Source: an uncultured Hyphomicrobiales bacterium
GTDB lineage: Bacteria > Pseudomonadota > Alphaproteobacteria > Rhizobiales > Beijerinckiaceae
Assembly (NCBI GenBank): GCA_903861645.1
Contig: CAIOVE010000090.1
Span: 23,639-87,638, forward strand
DNA length: 64,000 nt
Direction: 5' to 3'
Part shown: piece after piece, positions 43,096 to 52,710 of the stretch
Layout: the number at the start of each line of letters is the position of its first letter
Position numbering within the stretch: the stretch's first letter is position 1
Notes under the pieces: generated by a model
What the model was told of the DNA's origin: nothing
The model's input: only the letters and a program-made list of their open reading frames with translations
Databases searched by the model: none
Made by a program: the position numbers and the translations under genes

Positions 43096-44412
43096 CTACC
43101 CCACCCATCGACTGATCGGGATCGGTAGCCCAAGATTTTCGCGCAGGGTCGTGCCCTCGTAGGTCTCGCGAAACAGCTTGCGGCGGCGCAACTCCGGCAG
43201 GATTTTTTCGATGAATTCGCTCAGCCCGGCGGGAAACGTCGCCGGCATGATGTTGAACCCGTCCGCCGCGCCGGAATGGAACCATTCCTCGAATGAATCG
43301 ACGATGCTTTTCGGCGTGCCGCACAGCGTGCGATGGCCCCGCACGCCGGCGATGCGCAGCGCGACCTGCCGAATCGTCAGCCCCTCGCGGCGAGCAAGAT
43401 CGCGAATGACGCGTTGGCGCCCCTGCTCCGTGTTCGCCACCTCGGCGTCCGGCAGGGGACCGTCGAGCGGGAACGGCGAAAGGTCCATGCCGAAGAAGGC
43501 GGAAAGCACCCGAACCGCCATCTCCGGATGGATGAGCGATTGCAACCGGTCCAGCTTCGCCTCGGCCTCGGCGATGGTCTCGCCGATGATGGGCATGACG
43601 CCCGGCATGATCTTGATGGCCTCGGGCGGGCGTCCCAGCAGCGCGGCGCGGCGCTTGACGTCGGCAAAGAACGCCCGCGCCTCGCCGACGTCCTGCTGGA
43701 CGGTGAAAATGACTTCCGCCGTCGCCGCGGCGAGGTCGCGACCAGCCTCCGATTGCCCGGCCTGAACGATCACGGGTCGTCCCTGTGGCGAGCGCTTGAC
43801 CGTCAGCGGCCCGCGCACGGAGAAATGCTTGCCCTTGTGATTGAGGAAATGCAGCTTGGCGGGATCGAAATAGAGACCCGACGCCTTGTCGGCGACGATG
43901 GCGTCGGCCTCCCAGCTATCCCAGAGACCGAGCACGACCTCGGCGAATTCGGCGGCGCGTTCGTAGCGTTCCGCATGGGCGACATGCGTCGCGCGATTGA
44001 AATTATAGGCCTCGGCCGCGGCGGCTGATGTCACGAGATTCCAGCCGCAGCGTCCGCCGCTCATCTGGTCGAGCGAGGCGAAAATGCGCGCGATCTGATA
44101 GGGTTCGTAATAAGTCGTCGTCGCGGTCGAGACGAGGCCGATGCGCGTGGTGACGGCGGCCAGCGCGCCGAGCAGGGTCAAGGGCTCCAGCCGCAGCGCG
44201 CCGGTCGTGTGGCGCCAGACGTTGATATCGTCGGCGCCGAAGGTCGCCTGCGTGTCGGCGTTGAAGACCATGTCGAAACAGGCCGCCTCCGCCATTTGCG
44301 TGATCTTGATGTACTGGGCGAGGTTCTGCGTGCCGTTGACGTCGACGTCGGGATCGCGCCAGGCGGCGATGTGATGGCCGCCGCCTTGCAGAAAGAGGCC
44401 AAGGCGCATCAT
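43096..44412 (-). CDS. Flavin-dependent monooxygenase, NtaA/SnaA/DszA family
   Basis: A 438-residue bacterial-luciferase-like enzyme. GHHIAAWRDPDVDV near the N-terminus, ATTTYYEPYQIARIFASLDQMSGGRCGWNLVTS and VIVQAGQSEAGRDLAA are hallmarks of the NtaA/DszA subfamily, which uses reduced FMN from a separate reductase to oxidise aminopolycarboxylates, dibenzothiophene or similar compounds. Starts at 44412 and 44409 are adjacent ATGs; a much longer upstream frame has unlikely Arg-rich composition. It is divergent from the alpha-hydroxy-acid oxidase. The substrate is unknown; no flavin reductase gene is next to it. Confidence 0.9.
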   Translation of the reverse strand: MMRLGLFLQGGGHHIAAWRDPDVDVNGTQNLAQYIKITQMAEAACFDMVFNADTQATFGADDINVWRHTTGALRLEPLTLLGALAAVTTRIGLVSTATTTYYEPYQIARIFASLDQMSGGRCGWNLVTSAAAAEAYNFNRATHVAHAERYERAAEFAEVVLGLWDSWEADAIVADKASGLYFDPAKLHFLNHKGKHFSVRGPLTVKRSPQGRPVIVQAGQSEAGRDLAAATAEVIFTVQQDVGEARAFFADVKRRAALLGRPPEAIKIMPGVMPIIGETIAEAEAKLDRLQSLIHPEMAVRVLSAFFGMDLSPFPLDGPLPDAEVANTEQGRQRVIRDLARREGLTIRQVALRIAGVRGHRTLCGTPKSIVDSFEEWFHSGAADGFNIMPATFPAGLSEFIEKILPELRRRKLFRETYEGTTLRENLGLPIPISRWVG

Positions 44413-44663
44413 GAGCGCGGACCCGCCGCCAGGCTGGGCGCGCCCGACGCCTCGATCGTTCCAACGCGGCCCGCCATTCCCTCGTCTCCCCACATTATTT
44501 CGCGGCGCCCGAAGCCGACTTCCTTGCCCAAGCCTAGCACCGGGCGCCCGTCGGGCAAGCCGACGTTGTGACGCGCCCCCGCGCGTGCGCCCTCGCCATG
44601 GCGCGCGGGGCGGGCTATTCATGGCGCATCAAGCGGCGATACCGCGCCGGACAGGAGGATGGG

Positions 44664-45911
44664 ATGGACGATTCAAGGCCGATGAAGGCGCCGGTTCGCG
44701 AATTGTCGCCCAGCGAGGCCGAGCGCGCGCTGGCCCTGCTGCGCCGGTTCCCGACCGCATTCGATCTGCGGGCGAAAGCCCGTCGCCGCATGCCGCGCTT
44801 CGCGTTTGAATACATGGATGGCGGCGCCGGGGCCGACACGGGCATCAAGGCCAACTGGGCCGCGCTTGATGGCGTGCAACTCGCGCCGCGCTACGGCAAG
44901 GTCGCCGCGCCGCCGCCCGCCGATACGGTCTTGTTTGGTCGCCCCTACGCGGCGCCCATTGGCATCGCGCCCATCGGCGGCCCCGGCACGGCCTATCCCG
45001 GCGCGGAGACCCATTTCGCCAAGGCCGCGCAGGCGGCGCGCGTGCCCTATACGCTTGGCGTCCTCTCCGGCATCGACGTCGAGAAGGCGGCGGAACTCGC
45101 GCCCGACGTGCTGTGGTTCCAGCTTTATCGCTTCTCCAACAACGATCACAGGATCGGTCTTGATCTCACGCGTCGCGCGCAGGCCGTCGGCGTGCATGTG
45201 CTGGTGCTGACGATCGACACGCCTGTGCGCACCGTTCGCCCGCGCGAGGTGAAAAGCGGCATCGTCAACCCGTTCAAGCTGACCATGCGGCTGCGGGCCG
45301 ACGCGATGCGCGCGCCAGCCTGGCTGCTCGCGATGGCGCGCAGCGGCATTCCGCGCTTCGTTTCGCTCAATCCCTACATGCCGCCCAACTCGTCACTCGC
45401 CGATTCCGCCGCCTTCATCCGGCGTGAACAGGGCGGCGCCTTCACGTGGGAGGAAATCGCCAAGTATCGCGACGTCTGGAAGGGTCCGCTCGTTCTCAAG
45501 GGCGTGCTGCATCCCGCCGACGCCGAGCGCGCGGTGGCCATGGGCGTCGACGGGCTGTTCGTCACCAATCACGGCGGTCGCCAGATCGAGGCGCTGCCGA
45601 CCTCCATCGACGCGCTGCCCGCCATCCGCTCGGCGGTGGGCGACAAGGCGACGCTGATTTTCGACAGTGGCGTGCGCTCGGGCGTCGACGTGGCGCGCGC
45701 CATCGCGGTGGGCGCGGACGCGGCCTTCGCGGGCAAATCCTTCCTGTGGAGTCTCGGCGCGCTCGGGCCGGAGGGCCCCGCCCATCTCATCAACGTCTAC
45801 AAGGACGACCTCAGGGCGTCCCTCGGCCAGCTCGGTTGCAAGAGCGTCGATGAATTGCGTGGCGTCGTCGCTCGCCATCCGACCGCCTGGCAAGCGAGCG
45901 ATTTCGCCTAG
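44664..45911 (+). CDS. FMN-dependent alpha-hydroxy-acid oxidase/dehydrogenase (LldD-like)
   Basis: A 415-residue enzyme of the lactate/mandelate/glycolate oxidase family. FAFEYMDGGAGAD near the N-terminus, and VTNHGGRQIEALPTSIDALP with the catalytic His and the following Arg, are diagnostic; FDSGVRSGVDVARAIAVGADAAFAGKSF binds FMN phosphate. AGGAGG lies five bases before the ATG at 44664, which fixes the start. It oxidises a 2-hydroxy acid to the 2-oxo acid. Standing between two NtaA-like monooxygenases, it may consume a hydroxy acid released by them, but that is inference. Confidence 0.92.
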   Translation: MDDSRPMKAPVRELSPSEAERALALLRRFPTAFDLRAKARRRMPRFAFEYMDGGAGADTGIKANWAALDGVQLAPRYGKVAAPPPADTVLFGRPYAAPIGIAPIGGPGTAYPGAETHFAKAAQAARVPYTLGVLSGIDVEKAAELAPDVLWFQLYRFSNNDHRIGLDLTRRAQAVGVHVLVLTIDTPVRTVRPREVKSGIVNPFKLTMRLRADAMRAPAWLLAMARSGIPRFVSLNPYMPPNSSLADSAAFIRREQGGAFTWEEIAKYRDVWKGPLVLKGVLHPADAERAVAMGVDGLFVTNHGGRQIEALPTSIDALPAIRSAVGDKATLIFDSGVRSGVDVARAIAVGADAAFAGKSFLWSLGALGPEGPAHLINVYKDDLRASLGQLGCKSVDELRGVVARHPTAWQASDFA

Positions 45912-46103
45912 GAAACGCCGGACGCCCGCCCGCGGCAATCCGGCGCATCGGGCGCGTCGGCTTCGCCGCTGTCGCGTTTGGCGATCCCGCTATAGTGGTC
46001 GCGGCGGAGGGCGTTGCCGATGGGCGCGCCCGGACGCTAGACTTGATATTCAAAAGCAGGTCGGACACGTGTTGGCGTCCGGTCCGCGCCAGGGGAGGCA
46101 AAT

Positions 46104-47453
46104 ATGACAAGCCGGATGACTCTCGCGGCCTATTTCAATCCGACGGGCCATCACGTGGCCTCATGGCGGCACCCCCGCGCCCAGCGCGACGCGAATGTCA
46201 GCATCGAGCATTACGTGCAAATGGCGCAGGCGGCCGAGCGCGCCAAGTTCGACATGATCTTTCTCGCCGACGCCAACGCCACGCGCGAGGCGCATATCGA
46301 CGCTATATCGCGATCGGTGCAATTCGTCGCGCATTTCGAGCCGCTGACACTGCTTTCAGCCCTCGCGATGGTGACCAAGCACATCGGCCTCACGGGCACC
46401 GCGTCGACGACCTATCAGGAGCCTTATAATCTCGCGCGCAAGTTCGCCTCGCTCGATCATATCAGCCATGGACGCGCCGGCTGGAACCTCGTCACTTCGG
46501 CCCAGCCGGCGGAAGCGGCGAATTTCGGACGCGAGCGCGTGTTGAACCACGCCGAACGCTACGGTCGCGCGCGCGAATTCGCGCAGGTGGTGCAGGGCCT
46601 CTGGGACAGTTGGGACGACGACGCCTTCGTGCGCGACGTCAAGAGCGGGCTTTATTTCGACCCCACGAAAAAGCACGAACTCGATCATCACGGCGAGCAT
46701 TTCAACGTCCGCGGTCCGCTGAACGTGCCGCGGCCAATTCAGGGCTATCCCGTGATGGTGCAGGCCGGCGCGTCGGACGAAGGGCGCGAGCTGGCGGCTG
46801 AGTTCGCCGAGGCGATCTTCTCGCCGCATCTGAATATCCCCGCCGCGAAGGCCTATTACGATGACGTCAAGGGCCGGATGCAGTCGAAATACAACCGCGA
46901 TCCCAACCATCTGAAAATCCTGCCCGGCCTGAGCGTCGTCGTCGCCGAATCCGACGACAAGGCCGCCGAGGATTTCGAACTGCTGCAATCGCTGATCCAT
47001 CCCATGGTCGGGCGCGAAATTCTCTCGACCATGCTGGGCGGCATCGACCTGTCGCCCTATCCGCTCGACGAGCCCCTGCCCGACCCGCTACCCGATACCA
47101 ACGGCAGCCGCGGCCATTACGACAGCATCGTCGCCATGGCGCGCCGCGAAAACCTCACCATCCGCCAGCTCGGCGCGCGCTGCGCCGGCGCCCGCGGCAA
47201 GAACTCCATCCACGGCAGCCCCAAAAAGGTCGCCGATTACATGGAGGAATGGTTCACGTCGAAGGCCTGCGACGGCTTCTGCGTGCTGCCGCCCTACATG
47301 CCGGGCCAGCATGTCGATTTCTGCGACATGGTGATCCCCGAACTCCAGAAGCGCGGCATCTTCCGCAAGGAGTACGAGGGCGCCACGCTACGCGAAAACC
47401 TTGGCCTGCCGCGGCCGGAAAGCCGCTACGCGCATCGCCGGGCCGCCGAATAG
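46104..47453 (+). CDS. Flavin-dependent monooxygenase, NtaA/SnaA/DszA family
   Basis: A 449-residue luciferase-like enzyme related to the product of 43096-44412. Shared hallmarks are FNPTGHHVASWRHP, TASTTYQEPYNLARKFASLD, GRAGWNLVTSAQPAEAANFG and VMVQAGASDEGRELAAEF. AGGGGAGG precedes the ATG at 46104. It needs reduced FMN from an unlinked reductase. It follows the hydroxy-acid oxidase by 192 bases and is likely transcribed from its own promoter. Substrate unknown; the NtaA branch includes nitrilotriacetate and sulfone monooxygenases. Confidence 0.92.
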   Translation: MTSRMTLAAYFNPTGHHVASWRHPRAQRDANVSIEHYVQMAQAAERAKFDMIFLADANATREAHIDAISRSVQFVAHFEPLTLLSALAMVTKHIGLTGTASTTYQEPYNLARKFASLDHISHGRAGWNLVTSAQPAEAANFGRERVLNHAERYGRAREFAQVVQGLWDSWDDDAFVRDVKSGLYFDPTKKHELDHHGEHFNVRGPLNVPRPIQGYPVMVQAGASDEGRELAAEFAEAIFSPHLNIPAAKAYYDDVKGRMQSKYNRDPNHLKILPGLSVVVAESDDKAAEDFELLQSLIHPMVGREILSTMLGGIDLSPYPLDEPLPDPLPDTNGSRGHYDSIVAMARRENLTIRQLGARCAGARGKNSIHGSPKKVADYMEEWFTSKACDGFCVLPPYMPGQHVDFCDMVIPELQKRGIFRKEYEGATLRENLGLPRPESRYAHRRAAE

Positions 47454-47588
47454 GCGCCTCCGGTGACTTACGATTGTTGTGTTTTTGTTTACCAACGTGA
47501 TTGAAGCCGTCGCTCAATCCAGTCGTTAGTCCCGGTTAACCTAATCCGACGACCCGGATTTAAGGTTTGTGAACCTACCCTCGCCGGC

Positions 47589-50282
47589 ATGACCGGGGCA
47601 CAGGGCTTGAGCTTGGAACGCGCGATGGACGGCGCGGCGTGGAAACGCCGGCGCCCCATCCGGATTTCGCTTCTGGCCGGCGTCGCCCTGATCCTGACGA
47701 CGGCGCAGAGTCAGGCGGCGTGCGGAACGATCGCGACCGCATTTTGCGTTTCCGCCTTCTCCAGCGCGGAGACGCCGCCGGGCGTCGGCGCCATTCCCAA
47801 CACGGGCTTTTCATTTCTGGGCCCCGGCGCCTTCGCCGTGACGCTGGCCGATCCCCTGTCGGGCAAAACCGGCGTCAATGTCACGGTGACGGATGGCGGC
47901 GAGGCGCGCGCGTCGACCGGCGGGCTGGTGACGGGCAGTTCGGGCGACGGCGTGTCGGTCTCGTCGGCGCTGGGACCGGCGGCGGCGATTATCGGCGCGG
48001 GGGGCGTGGTCGCGACAGGCGCGGGCGTGCGCGCCACCTCGGGCGGCGGCGGCAATGTCACCGTCACCGGGTCTGGCGCCATCAACGCAGGTGGAACGGG
48101 CATTTCCGTCACGACCGGCGGCGGCAATGTCTATATCAACGAAACCGGCAGGATCGCGGGCGCGACCGGCATTTCGGCGGCGACGTCGGGCGCGGGCGGC
48201 CTGACCATCCAGACCACGGGCGCGGTGTCGGGCGCGGCGGGCAATGGCGTCGTCGCCACGACGCAGGATGGCCTCGACGCGCTGGTCGTCGCCGCTGGCG
48301 GCGTCAGCGGTTCGCTCAACGGCGCCGTTATCGGCGCGACCGGGACCGGTGGACTATCGATCTCGCTCGGCGGATCGGCGACGGGGACGACCGGCGCGGG
48401 TCTCGTCGCGACGACGAACAGCGGCGCCAGCCAGATCACCGTCAATAGCGGCGTCACGGTCAGCGGCGGCGCGGCGGGCATGGTCGTCCAGTCGCAGAGC
48501 GGCGCGACGACCGTCATCAACAATGGCAACGTCCTGGGCGGCGCGAATGTGGCGTTCTCCTCGGCGACAGGGTCGGGCTCGTCCTATTTCACCAATAATG
48601 GCCTGTTGCAGGGCGCCACGGCCGCCGCGAACGCTTCGGGCACGATGACCATCCTGAATAACGCGACGATGGATGGCGCGATCTCGACCGCGGCTGGCGC
48701 CAAAACGAGCGTCAACAACGTGGGAACTTGGACGCGCGCCGGCGGTTCAACCGTCTCGACGTTCACCAACGCCGGCTCGCTTTCGCTGGGGCCCGCCGGC
48801 GGGGCGCCCTCGACGCTATCCGTTTCCGGCGACGCGACCTTCACCGCGACATCGCGCTGGAACCCGCGGCTGACCGCGACGGGCTCGGACAAGATCGCCG
48901 TCGCCGGCTCGACGCTGATCAGCGGCGGCACGCTGGCCATCGCGATCACACCCGGCGCCTACAAGATGGGACAAGACTATCAACTCATCACATCGACGGG
49001 CGCGCTGACCGGCGCCTTCGACCACGCCTATATCACCGGCGGCTATTTCTATTCGACCTTCGCCACCACCGCGGGCGGCGTCGCGCTGACGCTGGGCTAC
49101 GGCCTGTTGCAACCGGTGGCCGTGACGCGGAATGAAAAGGCGGTCGCCGCCGGGCTGGACGCCGCGACGCGAACGGCGCCAACGGGCGTCGCGGGTACGC
49201 TGCTCTCCACGCTCTACAGCCAGTCCGGCTCGGCGCCGCTGGCGACGCTCGACCAGATGAACGCGGACGCGCCCGCCGCCGCGGTCAACGCCAACCTCGC
49301 CGCGGGACGGCTCTTCACCGCGACGATCACGGATCGACAGGCCGCGCTGCGCGCCCTTGGCAACACGCCATCGCCCGGCGGCGAAAGCTGGTACACCGGC
49401 GCGGCGCGCCCGGGGGCGACGGCGACGCAAAGCGGGTCCGTTGGCGTCTGGTCGGCGGGCTTCGGCGGCATCGGCGCCTTCGCGGCCGACAAGTCGCAAG
49501 GATCGAGCGCCGAACATCAATCCGCCGTCGGCGCGGCGCTCGGCGTCGACTACCAGATCGCGGGCGTTGGCTTTGGCGTCTCGGGCGGCGTCTCCGATGG
49601 CGCCTTCAGCGCGGGCGCGGCAAGCGGCTCGGCGCAGGGCGTGCACGTTGGCGCCTACGTGGGCGTGGCGCGCGACAATCTTTACCTCACGGCGTCGCTG
49701 ACGGCGGCGCGCTACACCGACGCAACGTCGCGCGCGACGACCGCGCCGGCGGGGCTTGGCTCGGAAACCGACAAGGGCAAATTCGGCGCGCGCGAAGTGC
49801 GCGGCAGGATCGAGGCGGGCTGGAGCGATCAGGGCCCCGGCATGCACATCGCGCCCTTCGCCGCGGTTGAAGTCGCGTCGCTGCAAACCGATCGTTACAT
49901 GGAAACCACGCCCGTCGCCGGGACCGGCATGATGGCGCTCGCCTACGCCGCGCAGGCGACGCAATCGATTCCCGCCACGTTGGGCCTTCGCCTGAACGGC
50001 AATTTCACCACGGCGAGCGGGGTCGTCGTGACGCCCAGGGCCAGCGTCGCCTGGGAATATGAATTCGCCACGAAGCGCGCCTTCAACGCGTCGCTGGCAG
50101 CGCTGCCGACCGCGACCTTCACGGTCGCCGGCGCGCAACCCGCGGGCAGCGCGCTCAAGGTGCAGATTGGCGCGGAGGCGCAAGTCACGCGGTCGGTCGC
50201 GCTGTTCGCGATGCTCGACGGCACGTTCTCGACCAATTATCGCAGTATTTCCGGTCGTGGCGGGGCGTCGATCCGCTGGTGA
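47589..50282 (+). CDS. Autotransporter (type Va secretion) with Gly/Thr-rich passenger
   Basis: An 897-residue protein. An extended N-terminus with KRRRPIRISLLAGVALILTTAQSQA is the signal peptide. The passenger (~40-560) is rich in Gly, Ala, Thr and Asn and shows loose repeats such as GTGISVTTGGGNVYINETGRI, typical of a beta-helix. A linker near 560-650 leads to a C-terminal ~250-residue autotransporter barrel (WSAGFGGIGAFAADKSQG onwards) ending RGGASIRW. It is probably a surface adhesin or similar; no catalytic triad was found. The 135-base upstream gap is AT-richer than average. The start may be 47589 or the ATG at 47625. Confidence 0.88.
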   Translation: MTGAQGLSLERAMDGAAWKRRRPIRISLLAGVALILTTAQSQAACGTIATAFCVSAFSSAETPPGVGAIPNTGFSFLGPGAFAVTLADPLSGKTGVNVTVTDGGEARASTGGLVTGSSGDGVSVSSALGPAAAIIGAGGVVATGAGVRATSGGGGNVTVTGSGAINAGGTGISVTTGGGNVYINETGRIAGATGISAATSGAGGLTIQTTGAVSGAAGNGVVATTQDGLDALVVAAGGVSGSLNGAVIGATGTGGLSISLGGSATGTTGAGLVATTNSGASQITVNSGVTVSGGAAGMVVQSQSGATTVINNGNVLGGANVAFSSATGSGSSYFTNNGLLQGATAAANASGTMTILNNATMDGAISTAAGAKTSVNNVGTWTRAGGSTVSTFTNAGSLSLGPAGGAPSTLSVSGDATFTATSRWNPRLTATGSDKIAVAGSTLISGGTLAIAITPGAYKMGQDYQLITSTGALTGAFDHAYITGGYFYSTFATTAGGVALTLGYGLLQPVAVTRNEKAVAAGLDAATRTAPTGVAGTLLSTLYSQSGSAPLATLDQMNADAPAAAVNANLAAGRLFTATITDRQAALRALGNTPSPGGESWYTGAARPGATATQSGSVGVWSAGFGGIGAFAADKSQGSSAEHQSAVGAALGVDYQIAGVGFGVSGGVSDGAFSAGAASGSAQGVHVGAYVGVARDNLYLTASLTAARYTDATSRATTAPAGLGSETDKGKFGAREVRGRIEAGWSDQGPGMHIAPFAAVEVASLQTDRYMETTPVAGTGMMALAYAAQATQSIPATLGLRLNGNFTTASGVVVTPRASVAWEYEFATKRAFNASLAALPTATFTVAGAQPAGSALKVQIGAEAQVTRSVALFAMLDGTFSTNYRSISGRGGASIRW

Positions 50283-50297
50283 CGCCACGCCATCGGT

Positions 50298-51116
50298 TCA
50301 GGGCTTGTCAAAACGGGTGCGATGCGTGATCGCGTCAAGCGGATAACGCGCGACCTCGTCGATCAACGCCAACAGGCTGTCGGCCGCCCGCTCGACCACG
50401 ACGCCCCCGCGCGCCGCGTCGGCCGCCGCGGCGTCGCCACAGGCGCCCGCCGGGTGAAGATCCTGCGTTTGCCAGCCAAAGCCAACGCCGCCTTCGGGCG
50501 TCAGATAGCGATAGTCGCGGGCGATCTCGATGGAGCGCGGCGCGAAATTCTCGGCATGGCTCATGTCGACGTCGCCGGGATGCAAATGCAGCATGACGCT
50601 GGTCTCGGATTCGCCGCCGTGAATGCCAAATTCGTTTTCACTGGCGCTGAAAAGATCGCTCGTGTCGGTCATGCCAAACCACGAGCAGGATACCGCGAAC
50701 ATGCCGAGCCGGACGCGCAATTCGCGGCAGACGATTTCCATCACCTGCGGCTGTCCGCCATGGGAATTGAACAGGATGATCTTGCGGCAGCCCGCGCGGA
50801 AAACGCTCCCGCCGATTTCATACCAGACGCGCGCCAGCGTTTCGTGGGACAGGGTCAACGTGCCCGGAAAAGCCAGATGCTCGTTCGATTTGCCCACGGG
50901 CAAGGCGGGCAGAATGAGCGCCGGGCAGGTCGAGGCCATGCGCCGGACCGCGAGATCGATGATCCCGGCGTTGATGGCCGCGTCGACCTTCACCGGCAGA
51001 TGCGGGCCATGTTGCTCGACCGCGCCGATTGGCAGAACCGCGACCACGTCGGCCATGTCGAGTTCCGCGAAATCGCGCGTCGAGAGGTCCCACCACCAAT
51101 GCGACTTGAGCTTCAC
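50298..51116 (-). CDS. Creatininase-family amidohydrolase
   Basis: A 272-residue metal-dependent amidohydrolase. The motifs VLPIGAVEQHGPHLPVKVDA (Glu and His metal ligands), LFNSHGGQ and GIHGGESETS (Glu ligand) are those of creatininase and of FAPy/MftE-like relatives. It opens cyclic amides or cleaves related bonds in the cytosol. The start is GTG at 51116 without a strong ribosome-binding site. It is convergent with the autotransporter (15-base gap) and divergent from the DUF2252 gene. The substrate cannot be told; pairing with a specific pathway is absent. Confidence 0.88.
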   Translation of the reverse strand: MKLKSHWWWDLSTRDFAELDMADVVAVLPIGAVEQHGPHLPVKVDAAINAGIIDLAVRRMASTCPALILPALPVGKSNEHLAFPGTLTLSHETLARVWYEIGGSVFRAGCRKIILFNSHGGQPQVMEIVCRELRVRLGMFAVSCSWFGMTDTSDLFSASENEFGIHGGESETSVMLHLHPGDVDMSHAENFAPRSIEIARDYRYLTPEGGVGFGWQTQDLHPAGACGDAAAADAARGGVVVERAADSLLALIDEVARYPLDAITHRTRFDKP

Positions 51117-51360
51117 GAAGACACATCCAATCCGGAAACAGGGACCCCACGCCGCCGATTTATCGAAGACCGCGCGACGTTATTGACCTGCATTCAGTCA
51201 AGCAACCGATGTGCCATGCGCGAGCGCCATGGCCAAGACCAGGCTGGCGCCTGACCGCTACAATCGATCCGGCGGCGGCGGGACTATCGCGCGCGCCGCC
51301 ACCGTGCCAGTGTGCTGATATTGGACTGAAAAAGTCTCTATTCCCAAAAGGCATTGCACG

Positions 51361-52710
51361 ATGATGGAACCATTGAAGCCACGCGCGGAGCGAATGAAAC
51401 TGGGCAAGGCCCTGCGCAAGCGCGTGACGCGCGAATCCCATGCCGGCCCCAAGGACTTGCGGACGCGCAACGCCGTGGCGATCCTCGCCGAGAGCGACGC
51501 CGACCGGGTGCCTGAACTCGTGCCCGAGCGTTACAAGCGGATGACCGCCAATCCCTTCGCGTTTCTGCGCGGCGCGGCGGCGGTCATGGCAAGCGATCTG
51601 GCCGACCAGCCCATGGCCGGCATCCCCGTCCAGGCCGGCGGGGACAGCCACCTGATGAATTTCGGCGCCTTCGCCACGCCGGAGGACAATATTTTCTTCG
51701 ACGTGAACGATTTCGACGAGACGCTGCCCGGCGTCGATTTCACGGTCGACCTGAAACGGCTCGCCGCCAGCGTGGCGGTGGCGGCGCTTGGCGTGGATTC
51801 GTCGAAAAAGCGCGCGCGGGCGCTCGCGGCCTCGACGGTCGCGGCTTATCGAGAACACATGTTGGCGTTGGCCCATCTGTCGCCTCTGGAGGTCTGGCAC
51901 GGCCGGATCGACCTTGAATCCGAACTCAAGAACATCCAGACGCGATCGCTCCGCCGCAAGCTGGCGACCATCATCGCCAAGGCGCGCGGCGACGGACTCG
52001 AAAAAGACGACAACTTCCCCAATCTCGTTTCCGGCAATGAAACTCGCATCGCCGACAAGAAGCCAACGATCTTCCATCTGGACGCCCATGGCGACGTCAA
52101 GCACCGCATCGACGCGGAACGCGTCTTCGCCCTTTACCGACAGGGCCTGTCGCCCGATCGACTGGCCCTCGTCCAGCGATATGAAATGAAGGATATTGTC
52201 TTCAAGGCCGTCGGCGTCGGGTCGGTCGGCACGTTCTGCTGCGCCGGCCTGTTCATGTCGGGCGATGGCGAGCCGATGTTCCTGCAGGTCAAGCAGGCGT
52301 GGCGTTCCGTGCTGGAGCGTCTCGGCGGCGGGATCGGCTACGCCGGGCATCAGGGCCAGCGTGTCGTCGAGGGACAACGCATGATGCAGGCCGCCAACGA
52401 TATCTTTCTCGGCTGGACGCAGGACGAGGACTCCGGCCGGCAGTTCTACGTCCGCGCCCTGAAAAACCGGCGCCTTGGCGGCGTCAGCGACATCGCCGAA
52501 ACGGAGGCGCTTGGGGATTACGCCGCGCTTTGTGGACGCACCCTGGCGCGCGCGCACGCGCGATCGGGCGATCCGGCGATGATTTCGGGCTATCTGGGCA
52601 AGAGCGCGGCGATGGACGACGCGCTGGCGTCATTCGCGATGGCCTACGCCGATCAGACCGCCGCGGACCATGCCGCGCTGGTCAAGGCCAAGGGAGCGCC
52701 CGCGGCCTAG
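51361..52710 (+). CDS. DUF2252 family protein
   Basis: A 449-residue DUF2252 protein. Recognisable segments are RYKRMTANPFAFLRGAAAVM, GDSHLMNFGAFATPEDNIFF and DVNDFDETLPGVDFTVDLKR, which resemble kinase-like phosphotransferase motifs (D-H-x-x-N and DxD). The function of the family is unknown. Double ATG at the start, with AAGG nine bases upstream. Its stop overlaps the convergent TetR stop in CTAG (52707-52710). Confidence 0.9.
   Translation: MMEPLKPRAERMKLGKALRKRVTRESHAGPKDLRTRNAVAILAESDADRVPELVPERYKRMTANPFAFLRGAAAVMASDLADQPMAGIPVQAGGDSHLMNFGAFATPEDNIFFDVNDFDETLPGVDFTVDLKRLAASVAVAALGVDSSKKRARALAASTVAAYREHMLALAHLSPLEVWHGRIDLESELKNIQTRSLRRKLATIIAKARGDGLEKDDNFPNLVSGNETRIADKKPTIFHLDAHGDVKHRIDAERVFALYRQGLSPDRLALVQRYEMKDIVFKAVGVGSVGTFCCAGLFMSGDGEPMFLQVKQAWRSVLERLGGGIGYAGHQGQRVVEGQRMMQAANDIFLGWTQDEDSGRQFYVRALKNRRLGGVSDIAETEALGDYAALCGRTLARAHARSGDPAMISGYLGKSAAMDDALASFAMAYADQTAADHAALVKAKGAPAA

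Noticed and set aside
47860..48760. Tandem repeat or CRISPR-like array inside the autotransporter
   Set aside because: The repetition is at the level of Gly/Thr-rich protein rungs; DNA units are not regular in length or sequence and there are no spacers.
51183..51201. TTGAC-N9-GTCAA repeat between the creatininase and DUF2252 genes
   Set aside because: The arms are only five bases and include a common -35-like sequence; it may be chance and no second copy was noticed at a related promoter.
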